A stretch of DNA of 64,000 nt from Absidia repens (lineage: Eukaryota > Mucoromycota > Mucoromycetes > Mucorales > Cunninghamellaceae). This document shows, in pieces, positions 24,071 to 37,538 of the stretch. Both the position numbers and the translations under genes were made by a program. The notes under the pieces were generated by a model that was not told the DNA's origin, did not search any database, and saw only the letters and a list, made by a program, of their open reading frames with translations. Numbering within the stretch: the stretch's first letter is position 1; every line of letters begins with the position of its first letter. The stretch lies in NCBI GenBank assembly GCA_002105175.1, contig MCGE01000012.1:1202666-1266665 (forward strand), written 5' to 3'.

Positions 24071-26661
24071 GAGGATGAGAGGAAGTCTTTTTTTTTTCAG
24101 ATGAATGAAAAAAAAAATAGATGAAAAGAATGATAAAAAAAAATTATCGACCACTGGAAAAAAAAAACCCTAGTAACGTCGGATGAACTCCGACAAAACG
24201 CTGGTGGTAAAATTTGGTTGGCCCTGAACCATTTTTTTTTTTCGCGTCCCTTTTTTTTTTATACGAATGTGCTGCATTGTACTGGACATGAGCGACTTAC
24301 AAACATGTTCCAAACGCGCTTAACCTCTTGAAGGTTATATTATTAATGAACTAGACGATTTGAAAAATTATTTTAATGAACTTCCAGCACTCTAGTTGGA
24401 ACCATATATCAGGGGCAACAATAGTTTATGCGACATTCGTTGTAAGAAAAGGAAATCACAGCATTTTGATAGCTGGATTAGCCATTAATATTTTTTTAAC
24501 AATAGTAATACGGACTACCTTTCCTCTAAAGACGGCTCTGACGGCAAACAAGGATGATTTATTGTGGCAATATGGTGTGAACCGTAACACCTCATGCATG
24601 AGCCGACCTATGCCATAGCTGCAAAGTGAGCACATAAAATAATATGCACAGAATGAACTCTACTCTTTACTTAAATTTTATACTCCACTCATTTCATGCA
24701 TGTATTATTTTATTGCTAGAAGCTCAACGTTGAAAACGCTTTCCCGGATGTCATGTGGTAACTAAAAAATAAAAACAAAACGTAAACAAGAAAAGACGAC
24801 TGGTCACTTTTGTTTATAAAACTCGGTTTTCCAATATGGCCACCAGGTCGAACCCCAATTTATTCTTCCATCAAATATCTATTGTGACGACAAGACGATG
24901 ACCTTATGCAGCATCATCAGACTATATCGATGGGCAGTAAAGGAAAGCTTCTTGACTTGTGGTGGCGGTAATGTACGTCGAAGTATGGGATAGATCAAAC
25001 TTGGCGCTTGGCATGATTTGGAATGGCGGGTGGCGAACAAAAAGGAAACCACAGCTGCCACGAAATTACAAGGTAAACAAAACTAATAAAGAAATCCATC
25101 TGACACAATCAAATCATCTTCAATTTATTTACTTGATTTAGTCTGGTATTTCTTGCATTTCATCTGACCTAGTACACTTTTATAGTCTTCGATTGGGTCG
25201 TCAAGTCAAATACGCCTCCGTGTATCATAGCAGGATCGACCTCAATCACCGACCCATGACTCGTATGGACCACAAAACCATAGTTTCGTTAAATGCAAGG
25301 TATTGGGAATGTCTATGGAATGCTGGTGTTATAGTGTAGTGCAGGTAAGCGATAAAAAAAAAAAAAAAAAAAAGGAGACATGAAAACAATAACAACAAAA
25401 TTATGCTTGTTTTGTTAGGATGTCATGGCTCAATGGTTGGTGTCTATTCGTTTTATCTTTGGAATTTGGTTTATGAATTAACATTCTTCTGTGTGGTACA
25501 ACTTGTGCTATTGAATCAAATTGGAATTGGAACCCAGAAGTTAAAAGACAAATCACAGTGTGCAAGCAAGTAGATTCATCAAATGTAAAAAGTGATGCCC
25601 CTTCGACAATTAATACTGACCACACATTGTTTATTTTTTTATTTTATAGGAAAATCCGGTTATTGTGTGAACCACATGCTGAACTGTTGGCCAATCGGAA
25701 AAGTGGAATTGGAGTAGGATGTACAGAAATCACCAAGTGAAAAAAACCAAGCAGGGGAAGGTGGTAAGAAGAAACAATAAAAATATAATGAACAATGAAA
25801 AATGTAAAAAAAAAAAGAGGGAGGGAAGAAGTTAACAAAATTCTCGAAAAAAATAGGCCTTGACATTCAATGGACTCTTGGGAAAGCTTGGTTGCAAAAA
25901 ATAAAAAAAGAAGGCGTTGGTTATTACTGGATGTAACAAAACAGTCTTACAAGCGTCGATAACGATTCCCAGTGGGCTGCTTTTCAAGGTTTGTATAGCG
26001 GAAATTGGAAAAAAATAAACTTTGGTGACAAAAATGGAAATCGGAACTAAATTTTTATTTTGTTCTTGTCCTTTTTTTTTTTTTTGATATACATATCAAG
26101 AATAGATGAAATCAAATGTTATGTGGATTCTTTATGATTTCTTTCCTTGGCAAACGAAAACAATTAAAAAGATACAAACAATGTTGGGGGTTAATATTCC
26201 AAGTCGAACTACGTCAAGGATAATGCAGCCCGCTCCTACTTTATTATGCCAATGCAAGGAAAGGTAACGAAAAAAGGATAGAACCCTGGCAAAACAATAA
26301 CAACTGACTCTTTTTGTACGCAGGCACACCTTATATAGGATCAAACCCAAGAACAGTGAATCAAATTTATTTTTAAAATGGTGTAACGCTTCTTGCTGAT
26401 GGTCAATTCTATAGGGGCGAATGATATTTTTATTTTTATTCTCTCCCCAAATCATTTTTTTGTCCTTTTCTTCCCCTCAATTTTTTTTTTTTTTTTTTTT
26501 TTTTTTGGATTCCCTCTCTTTTTTCCCTTTATCACTTTATTTTTTTTTTTTATCACATAGATTATTATATAGTTATTTATTACATTGTTAAAATTCCCTC
26601 ATACTACTACACCTCATTCATTATCATCATTTTTACACTGGATCATTAATACCCCTTCCTT
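24071..26661. other. Intergenic region upstream of chitin synthase
   Basis: AT-rich flank with A and T homopolymers. A doubtful coding relic lies at about 24955-25740 (separate entry). From 26480 to 26661 the sequence becomes strongly T/C-rich and leads into the chitin synthase start, like other promoters in this window. Confidence 0.5.
24955..25740 (+). pseudogene. Possible decayed or spliced coding region, identity unknown
   Basis: Several protein-like open segments lie in order on the plus strand with splice-like edges. One is 24961-25073 (VAVMYVEVWDRSNLALGMIW ... RNYK, then GTAAAC). Another runs from about 25141 after a TTGATTTAG acceptor to a TAG near 25340 (LGRQVKYASVYHSRIDLNH ... YWECLWNAGVIV). 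A last one is 25558-25740. No start, no conserved domain and no recognised family. It may be a degenerate gene or chance open frames. Confidence 0.2.
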
Positions 26662-28225
26662 ATGGCCCACCCTCAACCTCAACGGAGTTCTGGTTATGCT
26701 CCAGCTTTACGGGGTTATTCAAACGATCCCCGCACGGTGAATCAGCAACAGCGACAAAGTACCCAATCTCCTCAACAGCGACAAAGCATGCATCCACCTC
26801 AACAACGACCTCCTCCTGGTTCTTACAATATGGAAAATATGGGTCGTCCTAGACCTCCTCCTCATAGGCAGTCCACCACTCACCACCCTTTACCTCCTAC
26901 TCCTGGCCAACCCCGCCATTCCACTATGCAACCTCAACCACCACTTCATCATCACCAGCAACAACAACATCGCAATCCTGAAGGAAGACAATCTCGTGAC
27001 CACATATACCACTCGTCTCCTCCTCAACAACAACAACAACAACGCCCTCCACCTCAACGAATGATGAGTCGGCCTGGGCCAAGACCTCCAGGTGTTCCAC
27101 CAAACGCCAACGCAAACAACTACTATATGCATCATCCACAACAACAACCACAGCAACAAGAAGGTCCGTATCGTCGCACAACGGTGAGCCGAACAAGATC
27201 ACTCTCTAGACCTGAACGCCAACGGCCTCGCCAAGGGATGTTTAGAACACCATCACAGCAACGGCGGATGATGATTGGCAGTGGTCGGCCAGGCCCTGCT
27301 GGCGCGACGATGATGCATCATTACCAACGACCTCGTATGAATCCAAACCAGCCCATGTCTAATCGACTCCAGCAGCAATTACAACAACAAAAACTGCAAC
27401 AACAACATGATGCTTTATTGGGCCAAGCTCCTCTTCCCCCCGTTCCTGGAGGCGGTGGTGGTGCTGGGCCTGGACGCAATGGTGGTGGTGGTGGCCGAAA
27501 TGGCGGTGGCGGTCGACCTCTTCCTCCCATGGATCCTCGTCAACAAAAGAAATTACAACAGCAACAATTGGAAGAAGAAGAGAAACCAGATGTATTGACA
27601 AATTGGTGGTCCTGGATGGCTTTCTTGGCAACGTGCTGTATTCCCAACTGGTTTATTCGTGTTTGTTTAAGGAAACCCAATCCTTTGACACAGCAGGCTT
27701 GGAGAGAAAAGGTAAAGAAAAAAAAATATATGTCAGGGCTGTTGGTGGCAATCATCCAATAAAAAAGCCATCGGAAGGGTCACGAGGGAATGATGATTTA
27801 TATATATATATATATAAATATAGATTTTTTTTTTGTTTATATATCACTAAACTATTCTTTTTTTGTATAATGTATTTTAGTTGACATTGGTTTATATTAT
27901 TCTGTTACTTTGTGGTGCACTTGCGTTTGTAACGTATGGGCTCACTGCCACCTTGTGTCCGAATCATGAAACCAATTTGGCTTATTCAGCGGTGGTCGAT
28001 GGCAAACGACTGCCCATGTGGCGATCCGATGTACGGGTATTGGGTCGTGTGTACGATTTAGATGATATGAAACAATTCTTCGGCTCCAAAGGATTGAACT
28101 TTACCAATGATTATGAAAACATGGATATCTCCAGTATCTTCAATGGTGACACGACCGGCGCTTGTACTGATTTTGATTCGGGGTCTTCAACTACTTTGGG
28201 CGACTGTACCCTTTATAGTCCTTAT

Positions 28226-28261
<36 letters not shown>

Positions 28262-31200
28262 AAAACAATGATGATTTGTTATTATTATTATTTTTGTGCT
28301 AATGTTTTTTTTTTTTATGTTTGTATGTATGTGTGTGTTTGTGTTGATTAGGTGGATCCATCAAACAAAGTGATGGCCAATGCTTTTCTGTCAACGAATT
28401 GAAACAATACAACTCGAAAGGATCTCTTGCTTATGACTGGGTGGATTTGAGACCAAATGGCGTTGATAGTCTTGGTGATACTGATTTGGTTGTTTTGGGT
28501 GATTCTGGTAAGTTCATTTTTTTTTCAATTCATGAGATAGATATATACACAAATACTCACCAGGTGCCTCTTTTTTTTTTTTTTTTTTTTTGGTTTCGAC
28601 ATTTTTGTAGTATTGAATCTGACAAACTATCTAAGTGGAACAGACGACTTTTATGGGAAAAGTGTGCGAACGGCGCTTCAATCCAACCGCGGCAACGATG
28701 CATCTTATTCACTACTATTTACACCCGAAGGCAAGAATGCACGACAATGTATTTTGGATCGTTACTCGGTGGGAATCATGGAAGTGGATATGGGCGGCTG
28801 TATTGCATCGCAAATGATCATGACGATCATGCTGGTGGTGATCATTGCCATGATTGTCGTCCGGTACTCAATGGCATTGCTTTTCCAATGGGTGATTGCT
28901 AGCAAACTTGTCAAACCTGGAGGTCGGTCCAACTGGCTTGCATGGCGTTCCATTCAAGGAGGTAACGATGACCCAGCAAATCATGTTCCTGGCCCTTACA
29001 ACAACTATGGTCCAACCAACAATTATACCCGTGGCGGCTCTGCAGCTTCCGTTGGGTCAGGTCTCTCTTCTGCTCGTGGTACACCTGCGGGTAGTGAACA
29101 TAGCTCGGCGGTGGATTTGGGTGCCCGTCATGGTGGTGGACGCGTACATACCGATATCGTCTCGACGGAATTGTATGCCTGTATGTTGGTGACATGCTAC
29201 TCGGAAGGAGAGGATGGACTTCGTACAACCATGGATAGTTTGGCTAGGACAACATATTCCAAGAAACACAAGGTAAGAAAGAAGAAAAGAAAAATAGTAC
29301 GGTATCCTATATATTAAGCCATGTTCATTTTTAGATCTTCTTTGTTATTTGCGATGGCCTTATCACTGGTGCAGGTGAAACAAAATCTACTCCCGATATT
29401 GTTGTAGATATGATGGATCTTGACCCGACAATGAAAAACCCTAACCCTTCCTCCTATCTCGCTATTGCTGATGGTGAAAAACAATTGAACATGGCCAAAG
29501 TGGTAAGTACAAAAAAAAAAAAAAAAAAAAAAAAAATGGAACGGGAGCTGTATATCCATTATTAATTTTATTATTATTATTATAGTACGCGGGTCACTAC
29601 AGGGGTGTACCTTGTATTACTATTGTCAAATGTGGTACTGAAGAAGAAAAAAATGCTCCAAAGGCTGGTAATCGTGGCAAACGTGATTCTCAGGTAAATG
29701 GATAGTTAACAGGGAGGACAGCTCTCTCTTTCTTTTATTATTATTACCACAACTCTAATCCTTGTGTTACGTTACCTATTTTTTATATAGTTGATTTTGA
29801 TGAGCTTCTTCCAACGTGTCTTGTTTAACGATCGTCTCTCAGAACTGGATTACGAAATGTTTTGGAAAATGACTTGGCTGATGAAAGGCGTTACACCAGA
29901 CAAATTCGAAGTGGTCCTGATGGTGGATGCAGATACCAAAGTCTTACCTGATGCGTTGACATATATGATAGCAGCCATGGCAAATGATATTACCATTATG
30001 GGACTCTGTGGTGAAACTCGTATTGCCAACAAACGAGCCTCTTGTAAGTGAACAAAAAAAAAAAAAAAACAGGAGCGGGGGAGGATAAGATTGAAAACTA
30101 ATATACCTTGGTTTCATTTTTTTTAATATTAGGGGTGACTGCCATTCAAGTATTTGAATATTACATTTCTCATCATTATGCCAAGGCATTTGAATCGCTG
30201 TTTGGTATTGTCACTTGCTTACCAGGATGTTTCAGTATGTACCGTATCAAGTCGCCCAAAAACGGTGCCTGGGTCCCTATTTTGGCCAATCCTGATATCA
30301 TTTTAGAATACAATCAAAACGTCGTCACCACTTTACACGAAAAGAATTTATTGCTTTTGGGTGAAGATCGGTTCCTGTCGACATTGATGCTGCGTACCTT
30401 CCCTAAACGCCAAATGATGTTTGTCCCTCAAGCTCGGTGCAAGACTGTGGTGCCGGATGAATTTGCCGTCTTGCTTTCACAACGTCGTCGATGGATTAAT
30501 TCTACCGTACACAACTTGATGGAACTGGTCTTAGTGTCTGATTTGTGTGGTATTGCTTGTTTGTCTATGCAGTTCTCAGTCTTTATTGATTTGATCGGTA
30601 CTTTGGTAAGTTGCTTTTTTTTAGGGGGGGAGGACATAGAATTCGCGAATAGTCGATTGCACGTATACGTTTTACTCACTCGATTTTTTGTTTCTCTTAA
30701 AAAAAAAGGTTTTACCTGCTGCTATTGTGATGACCATCTATTTGATTGTTAACACTGCTATTTCTGCTCATCCGCAATGGCAATCGTTGGCTTTGCTGAT
30801 TGCTATTCTTGGTTTACCTGCTGTTTTGATCGCCATCACGACGTTCAAATTTGTTTATGTTTTGTGGATGATGAGTAAGTTCGAAAAGAATAATATTGAT
30901 GGAGACTTATATATATATCTATATATGTTGGACTTGTATCTAATCTCCCTCCCTTCTTCGTTTATATAGTTTACATCATTGCGTTACCGATCTGGAATTT
31001 CGTTCTCCCATTATATTCTTTCTGGCATTTCGATGACTTTTCTTGGGGTGCTACGCGTGTGGTTGTTGGCGAAAAGAAGGATAAAGGACATGGCGATGCT
31101 GATGGCAAATTTGACTCGTCAAGATTGGTTATGAAGAAATGGGAAGACTGGGAAGCGGAACGCACAGGACAACGATTCAACAAGAACAAAGTCCCTCTCA

Positions 31201-31409
31201 AGACACCCTTAGATCCTCCTTTGGCTTTCGATGGTAGCAATCAAACACCTGGCATGCGAAAAAGTGGCATTGTGACGCCATCCACACCTGGTAATTTTGG
31301 CATGATATTCAATGATCGTAAAATGTATGGCTCCTCTCCATCCCTCGGCGTCTCCAACAATGCCTCACCACCACCTCCAATGCCACCTTCCTCCAACTCC
31401 CCTCCTTAG
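26662..31409 (+). CDS. Chitin synthase, class IV type
   Basis: Ten exons: 26662-27711, 27881-28226, 28352-28507, 28611-29272, 29335-29502, 29586-29693, 29791-30043, 30133-30605, 30709-30874, 30970-31409; 1273 aa. It polymerises UDP-GlcNAc into chitin at the plasma membrane. About 300 N-terminal residues are Pro/Gln/His/Arg-rich. Two membrane segments follow, then an extracytoplasmic region with a cytochrome-b5-like part, another membrane segment, and the catalytic domain. Catalytic motifs are VDADTK near residue 875, LPGCFSMYR near 945, EDRFLS near 992 and QRRRW near 1031. Several membrane segments follow, then SWGATR and a polar Pro/Ser tail. No myosin head is present, so it is not class V/VII; the layout fits class IV (yeast Chs3 type). 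Poly(A) signal at 31569-31574. Confidence 0.95.
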
Positions 31410-31650
31410 TCAATAGAAGTATAACTATAGTTTTACAATAGTTTGATTATTCCCTTTTTACCCCCCCTTCCCTCCCCTTTATATATTTCATTTTGTATTA
31501 CACATTTATTTTTTTTATCCACTCTATTACCACACTTTTTTTTTTGCCCTCTTAGTACTCGCTGTAAAATAAAAATCTTTCGCTCTATATATTTGAATGT
31601 CCGCTTTTTTTTTTGGTCTTCCCTTCACTTTCTTTCTTTGAACACAAATT

Positions 31651-32175
31651 ATGAATCAACAAGATAAATACTATGATACCGTTTACTTCGACTCTGATGA
31701 AGACGAGAACAATGATCAAGATACAAAAGGTATGGATTATATATAGTGAAGATTGTTGACAAATAATTATCTACCGGCATTACCTTGCGTCATTTTGCTC
31801 ATTATTTTTATTATTATTGTTTTAGATCCATCTGGCCCACAGGGTCGACAAGAACGATTGACAAACGATCATTTACTCTACGATCCATTAGGCGATGAAA
31901 AAGATGAAGCATGGATAGCGGAGCAAATCAACAGTAAGAGCGAAAAGGGGTGATGGATGACCCAAGGCAAACTCGACTCACCAAGGTTGATTGGTCTTTT
32001 TTTTTTCCCTTTAATAGAGGCAGCACCCCGAGGATCCCAACCGAAGGATTCAGTGGCTCGAACAGATGCCATCTTATCATGCCCAATGTGTTTCTCTCCT
32101 TTATGTTTTAGTTGTCAAAGGTAAGAAGGAACCCTTCATGTTTGATGTGGATTACGCGCAGATCCCTCACATGGC

Positions 32176-32207
<32 letters not shown>

Positions 32208-32486
32208 CGGGCGGGGTATGGCGGTGCTAGGCACGAAAATTATTCCAACCAATTCCGGGCCATGTTTGTCACCAACTGTCAAGTAAATAAAAAGGAACGA
32301 TATCGATATGCGGCAACACCATCATCAGCATCATCAAGGAAAAAGACAGCGCTAATGGACGAAACCGCAACGACGCCGGATCAGGATGAAGCCTACTATG
32401 TTGTGAAATGCGAGACGTGTGATACCCATGTGGCTATGATGGATGAAGATGAAGTCTACCATTTCTTCAATGTCATTGCCAATTAG
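31651..32486 (+). CDS. EAPP-like protein (E2F-associated phosphoprotein family)
   Basis: Four exons: 31651-31729, 31826-31933, 32018-32120, 32231-32486; 181 aa. The N-terminus is acidic (YFDSDEDEN). LLYDPLGDEKDEAWI is followed by a zinc-binding-like core with CPMCFSPLCFSCQRHENY, then QFRAMFVTNC and KERYRY. After a variable linker comes CETCDTHVAMMDEDEVYHFFNVI. The sequence order CPxC...CxxCQRHE.Y..QYRAMFV.NC...C..C.T.VA..D.DEV.HFFNV is that of the eukaryotic EAPP family. In animals EAPP binds E2F1 and modulates transcription; its role in fungi is not established. The last intron holds a T run of about 28. Poly(A) signal at 32694-32699. Confidence 0.88.
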
Positions 32487-33411
32487 CATCTTTTGCTTAC
32501 TCTCTCTTTTTTGGATTTTCTTTTTTTTGGTGTCAAGGACTGACGAAGGATGAACTTTTAGAGCTTGTAGATACAGATAGATAGATAGATAGTACTAGAA
32601 TATCCCCCCTCCCTTCTCCCCCGTTTATATATTGTGTAGTTTACTTTTAGGGTAGTTACTATTAGTATATGTGTGGCTGTGGTGTTTTTTTATAATAAAA
32701 TCAAATTATCAATTAACTTGTCACTCTCCTTGTTAACTTGTGTGCATGGATATGTGGTTCTTTATATATATTAGTTTATATGGGAAATACAAAAAAAAAA
32801 AAAAAAAAAAAAAAAGTTTATATGGGAAGTAAATCTTTAGAACAGAAAAGAAAATTGGAAGTGCTGGCATGTAATAGAACTGGGTGGAAAGTTTGGGTTG
32901 AGAGAATAAAAGCTAGGCAAGGGATGATAATAAGGTATCGTTGGTTGACAGTTGAAGAAGTCTGCTTGAGATGCAATGTGTGTGTGTGCAAGTGCGTGTG
33001 TGGTGGAAAAATAAAGGTATATATGGAAGAATGGGCTGGGCCTGCAAAAAATGATTACAGAGAAGCTTAAACATGATGATCGCGTATGAAAACTCAAAAA
33101 AGAACCTCTTGCACAACATCATATGCTGAATACAAATCAAACAAGTATCATTGAATCCCCGGTAACCCAAAAACCCTGATAAATGCTTTGCATGAAGCAA
33201 AATTTAGAGTATTGCAGGTGTTTTAAAAGTCAACACTGAGTCTATAAATAATCGAAAGCCTAAAGATGACACAAAGATAATGAAGTGATATAAAAAAGAA
33301 TTTCATTTTATTTATTGATACAACAAAGAAGTAATAAAAAAAAAACAAAAAAGGTGGAGGGAGGAAGGAAGAAACGAAACTAAGCGTGCAGAAAAAAAAG
33401 GGGATGGATGC
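32487..33411. other. Intergenic gap
   Basis: Tail-to-tail gap between the EAPP-like and Kre9-like genes. Contains an ATAG microsatellite near 32575-32591, the poly(A) signal of the EAPP-like gene, an A run near 32790-32814, and on the minus strand an ATCAATAAATAAAATG signal near 33305-33320 for the Kre9-like gene. No gene seen. Confidence 0.6.
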
Positions 33412-34117
33412 TTATTTTTCGACAACAGACACCTTGATGGTTTCCTTGACTTGGATTTGACCGCTACGGAATTGTACCTTTTTTTAAAAAAAATTGTTCA
33501 TTAATTGTTCTTCGTACAACCCACATCTGTCTCTTTCTATATTTTTTATTTCATTTTATTTTTTCATTCTTACGTTTTCATCAAAGTCAAAAGCATAAGA
33601 ACCAGGTACAGTGTTTTCGGGGATGGTCCAGGTGGTCTTGTGGGTAACAAACTTGCTTTCAGAAGCAGTAACGGGGCTGAAATGTTCATAAAAAGAGGTG
33701 TACAATTTTAGTGTCTAAAATTTCAGGTACAGCCATGATTTTTTTTTTCTTACCAAGAGTTGGAGACAGTAGCAAGCTTTACTTGTTTTTGGTTACCAGC
33801 GCGAGAGTGGAAATGAATACCCAAGCTCAAAGCCTTACCCATAGAGGTGGAATCTATAGTAAAAATGAAAGTTGGTTAGATATCAACTTTTAATGTGAAG
33901 CTCTATATGAATATATTGATATTGATATATTCCACTTACGATATACAAGAGGTTGCATGATATATTCTACTTGGACAGTTTCGCCAGCTTCAAAGACATC
34001 ATTGTTTTTGGGAGACTTAATTTTGATGAATTGCAATTGAGAAAAGACACTGGCGCTGACGAGTTGGAAAAGAGCCAACACTACCAAGGTGATGGTAACA
34101 ATAGATTTGGAGAACAT
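33412..34117 (-). CDS. Small secreted protein, Kre9/Knh1-like (Ser-Thr-rich GPI-anchored family N-domain)
   Basis: Four exons on the minus strand: 34117-33940, 33853-33754, 33676-33574, 33477-33412; 148 aa. A clear signal peptide covers residues 1 to about 23 (SIVTITLVVLALFQLVSAS). The rest is one small beta-rich domain: IKIKSPKNNDVFEAGETVQVEY, then LGIHFHSRAGNQ, TTWTIPENTVPGSYAFDF and a C-terminal strand. The pattern of an early SPxxxxxxxAGxxVxVxW and a later W-x-(I/V)-P-x5-GxY resembles the Kre9/Knh1 N-terminal domain common in fungal secreted proteins. No transmembrane tail or GPI site is evident. Likely cell wall or extracellular; the exact role is unknown. Confidence 0.75.
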
Positions 34118-36658
34118 ACTTTTGGGTTTTAAAAGTATATTAAAAAACAAGAAAGTAAAAAAAAAAAAAGAGGGGGAGGGGGGTGATGAATTGAGGGAAA
34201 AAAAGAAAAGAGAAATAAAACAAAAAGAAAAGAGACAGAAAAAGAAAAAGGTAAACAGCGAGTGTCTATTATTTTTCATGAGTCGACGTTACACACCCAA
34301 TATCTTTTGCCACTCCGACAATCAACTTCTGTTTCTATAAATCTCTGTATTACCAGGTAACTCAAATAAAAAAGAGGTGCAGTACATGAATAATATTATT
34401 ATATGAATCTACAATAAAAATAGACCACTTTTAGCAACTCGAAATCAATGTGAAAAAGGAAGATACCTATGTATAGATACGTACGATCTTTTAACAAAAT
34501 CTTCACTATTCAAGCCAAAAACTGCCACTACCAATTACCACTACTCCAATTTGATTTACATTACACAAAAGGGGGAAGGGATGGCTATTTCCAAATATTT
34601 CCATATTTGCGTACGCCTATTTACAGTGTTTCCACAAACACTTGTCGCACATTTTTGAGATCTGGCAACAATGGTGATTAAATAAAAAAGAAAAATATTT
34701 AATTACATTGTTTCGATTTGTATGATTAGTGCGGGATATAACAAATACGACGAAGATGATAGATATACCTACACTTTACAAAATTTTGAGTAAAACCCAA
34801 ATATGGTCCTGTGACTGAATCAGGCATCCTTTTTGATAGATACGCTAAAGAAATACATAAATTCTTTTACGCGCCAATGACAAAAGAAAGAAAGAAAACG
34901 ACAATATATGTGAAGAATAACAATCCCCTAAACTATTAAGGGTTTAGTAAGGGATAATTTTTTATTTGAAGCATAAAAAGACAAAGGAAGGAATAAAATA
35001 TACTACACATAAAGAACGGGGATAGGATGATTTTTCGTTCACCATCGCCTAGATTTCCACCACATCGCTACGAACAACCAAGACGCCACGGAAAATATTT
35101 TCAAATCCCGCACACGTGGGTTTTTATTTTCGCCCATTTTTTATTTTTTTCGCATTTTCTTTCTTTCCTTTCTTCTTTTTTTTTTCACGACGGTTTTCTT
35201 AACCATTCAACTTTTTGAAGTTATATTGGGCTTAGATTAGCGTCAGGACTAGCTTAGAAGCGTTTTCAACTTAGGGATTACAAGATACATGGGGATACCT
35301 TTCATTTTGGATCTAGGATTTAGAACCACCATTAGTTGGCTTGTTGGAGCCTTCATTAACTTACTTTAGTGTTAGTTTTTTATAGTTTATATCTACATCT
35401 CAATAAAATATACTTCCTTTTGAATTCTTCAATGCAAAATGTACCTTCAGTTTCTTTAATGTCTTATGCGAATAGATCCCTGTTTTCTTACCATGACCTT
35501 TTTTGAGAAGCGTTGACCGTTATCGTCCTGCAATTATAGATAATCCTTTAGTCTTCACATATCTTGTTCAGCGTATTAGCCCCCATTTACAAACATCCCT
35601 AAAGATTAGCGTTTACCATTCTTCAAGTCTTCCGGAAGTCTCACTCATCCTACCTCCTTTAGATCCCTTGTTACAATGAACCTCGCGCTCTTAGTTTAGT
35701 ATCTACCATCTTCCTTTAATTAAATTATGCCTTTTTATTTTCTATCCTCTGAACAATCGTATAATGTGTAAAACCATTATCGTGGCGACTTTGTGAGTGT
35801 CCCACCATACACTAGCTTTGTTTAGCTTTTCCACTAAAATTATCCTCCTCCGTCAGATCTCTAGCGACCGATTTGCGATCCTAGGTCACTCAATAAAAAC
35901 TGTGATCCTATGATCCACTATTCATGTTAATCAGGCTAGCCTATGCCATCTGCATATCAATCGGTCTCCTCTAAATCAGTCATATATACTGTTCTTTTTT
36001 TTTTTTTGGAACTTTGGAGTACGAAGTGGGAGTATTCCAAACCTTGACTATTTGGGCAGAGCATCTAAAAAACTTATATGAGTTTCGAAATTCATGCCAC
36101 AGGCTTTATACTAACACAGAAACCCAATACACCACCTTTTTTTTTGGAATGAGGGGAGGAGGGAGGGGTACCGGTCATGACCAGCTCACTGCTAGATGAT
36201 GTACTGGTGCGACTCCTTGTCTAATGCTAAAATAACAAACATCATTTGGTCTGTTGTACCATAAAAAAATCAATAAACTTGACAAGATTTGACTTTATTG
36301 CATTTACATATGATATGACACTGGTTCACAATTAAGACAATAATAATAAAAAAAAGGTATGTCAACGTCACAAATCAGTTTTATTTCACCATACGAAATT
36401 GCATAAGGCATAAAGCACAATATCTAATTTTGTAGAGTATCGTAAACGGTTAAAGATCCAAACCAACCATTGACAAATATCAATAGATGAAAAAACAATT
36501 GCCGGCATACTGCATAATAATATAAAGATGATAATGCTTTTATTTGTACAAAAATAATAAATGAATAAATGACTATATCTAAAAGAGATAACTAATACTA
36601 CTACTACGACTACAACAACTTCTAAGGAGGGGGGGATGGAAGAGAGATGCTAAAGTAA
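34118..36658. other. Long intergenic region with repeat copy D
   Basis: AT-rich gap between two minus-strand genes. Apart from repeat copy D (about 35095-36010), no gene is supportable. Near 36540 a minus-strand CAAATAAAAG may be the poly(A) signal of the Nop13-like gene. Confidence 0.55.
35095..36010 (+). repeat. Dispersed CACGTG-headed repeat, copy D
   Basis: Head TTTTCAAATCCCGCACACGTGGG, with CACGTG at 35113-35118 (variant GCACACGTG shared with copy E). The core starts near 35222 (ATATTGGGCTTAGATTAGCG, TCAGGACTAGCTTAGAAGCG, AGGGATTACAAGATACATGG). An ATCTCAATAAAATATAC block lies near 35397. A tail with TTTGTGAGTGTCCCACCATACACTAG near 35790 matches copies A-C. No coding potential. Right edge uncertain. 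Confidence 0.8.
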
Positions 36659-37504
36659 TCAATCAAAGGTAATCTTGGTCCCCTTGAATTCCTGCACACT
36701 GGGTTTTTGTCGTTGAGCGTTGGATAAAGCTTCACCAGGTTTAAGATGACCTTGGGGTTTGGGTTTCTTTTCCCGGCGCTCGCGTGGTGTGTAATCATTT
36801 CCTTCCCGAGGTGTGTATTCCTTTCTTGGTCGATATTGGTGTTGATCGTTAGATTGCTCGGATGCTGGTGCTGAAGATGTTTCTGCTGGTGCTGCTGGTG
36901 CTGCTCCTGAGGTATCATTGTCGGCGCGTTGGTCTGCTTTTTCACGTCGGATCATCCAAGGCATAGATCTTCTATGAGCTTCTTCACTGGCAAATTCCAC
37001 ACGTACTTTTCGTTCATGTAAGGTATGCTTGTCAGGAGCACGAATGGCCTTGGTAGCTGATTCCACGGTCACATAATCAACGTAACCAAAACTATAAAAC
37101 CATTCACCAAAAATAAAAGAGAGAAAAAGAGTCAATATGACATATCCATACATTTTAATCTTTTTTTTTTTCTCTCTTTTTCTTACCCTTTGCATTTGCC
37201 AGAATCTTGGAAAGTACCCAGACGGACTTGTCGAATGTCACCAGCCCAACTGAAATGTTCTTGAAGTGATTCCTTGGTGGTATCAAAACTGAGATTGCCG
37301 ATAAACAAGGTAGGACAAGGTGGGTTCTTTTGTTTGACAGAAGTCTTGGTGGGTTTAGGGAGACCATCCTTACGTTCAAAGCTTTTAGCGTTCTTGATCA
37401 AAAGAGGACGACCATCTAACTTTTCTTCAGATTTGGCAATCGCTTTTTCAATAGAGTCTTGTTCCTTGAACATCACATAGGCAAATCTAACCGAGATGCC
37501 CCCA

Positions 37505-37538
<34 letters not shown>

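Noticed and set aside
25660..26460. Minus-strand open frames upstream of chitin synthase
   Set aside because: They translate T/A-rich sequence into Phe/Lys/Ser-rich strings without domains.
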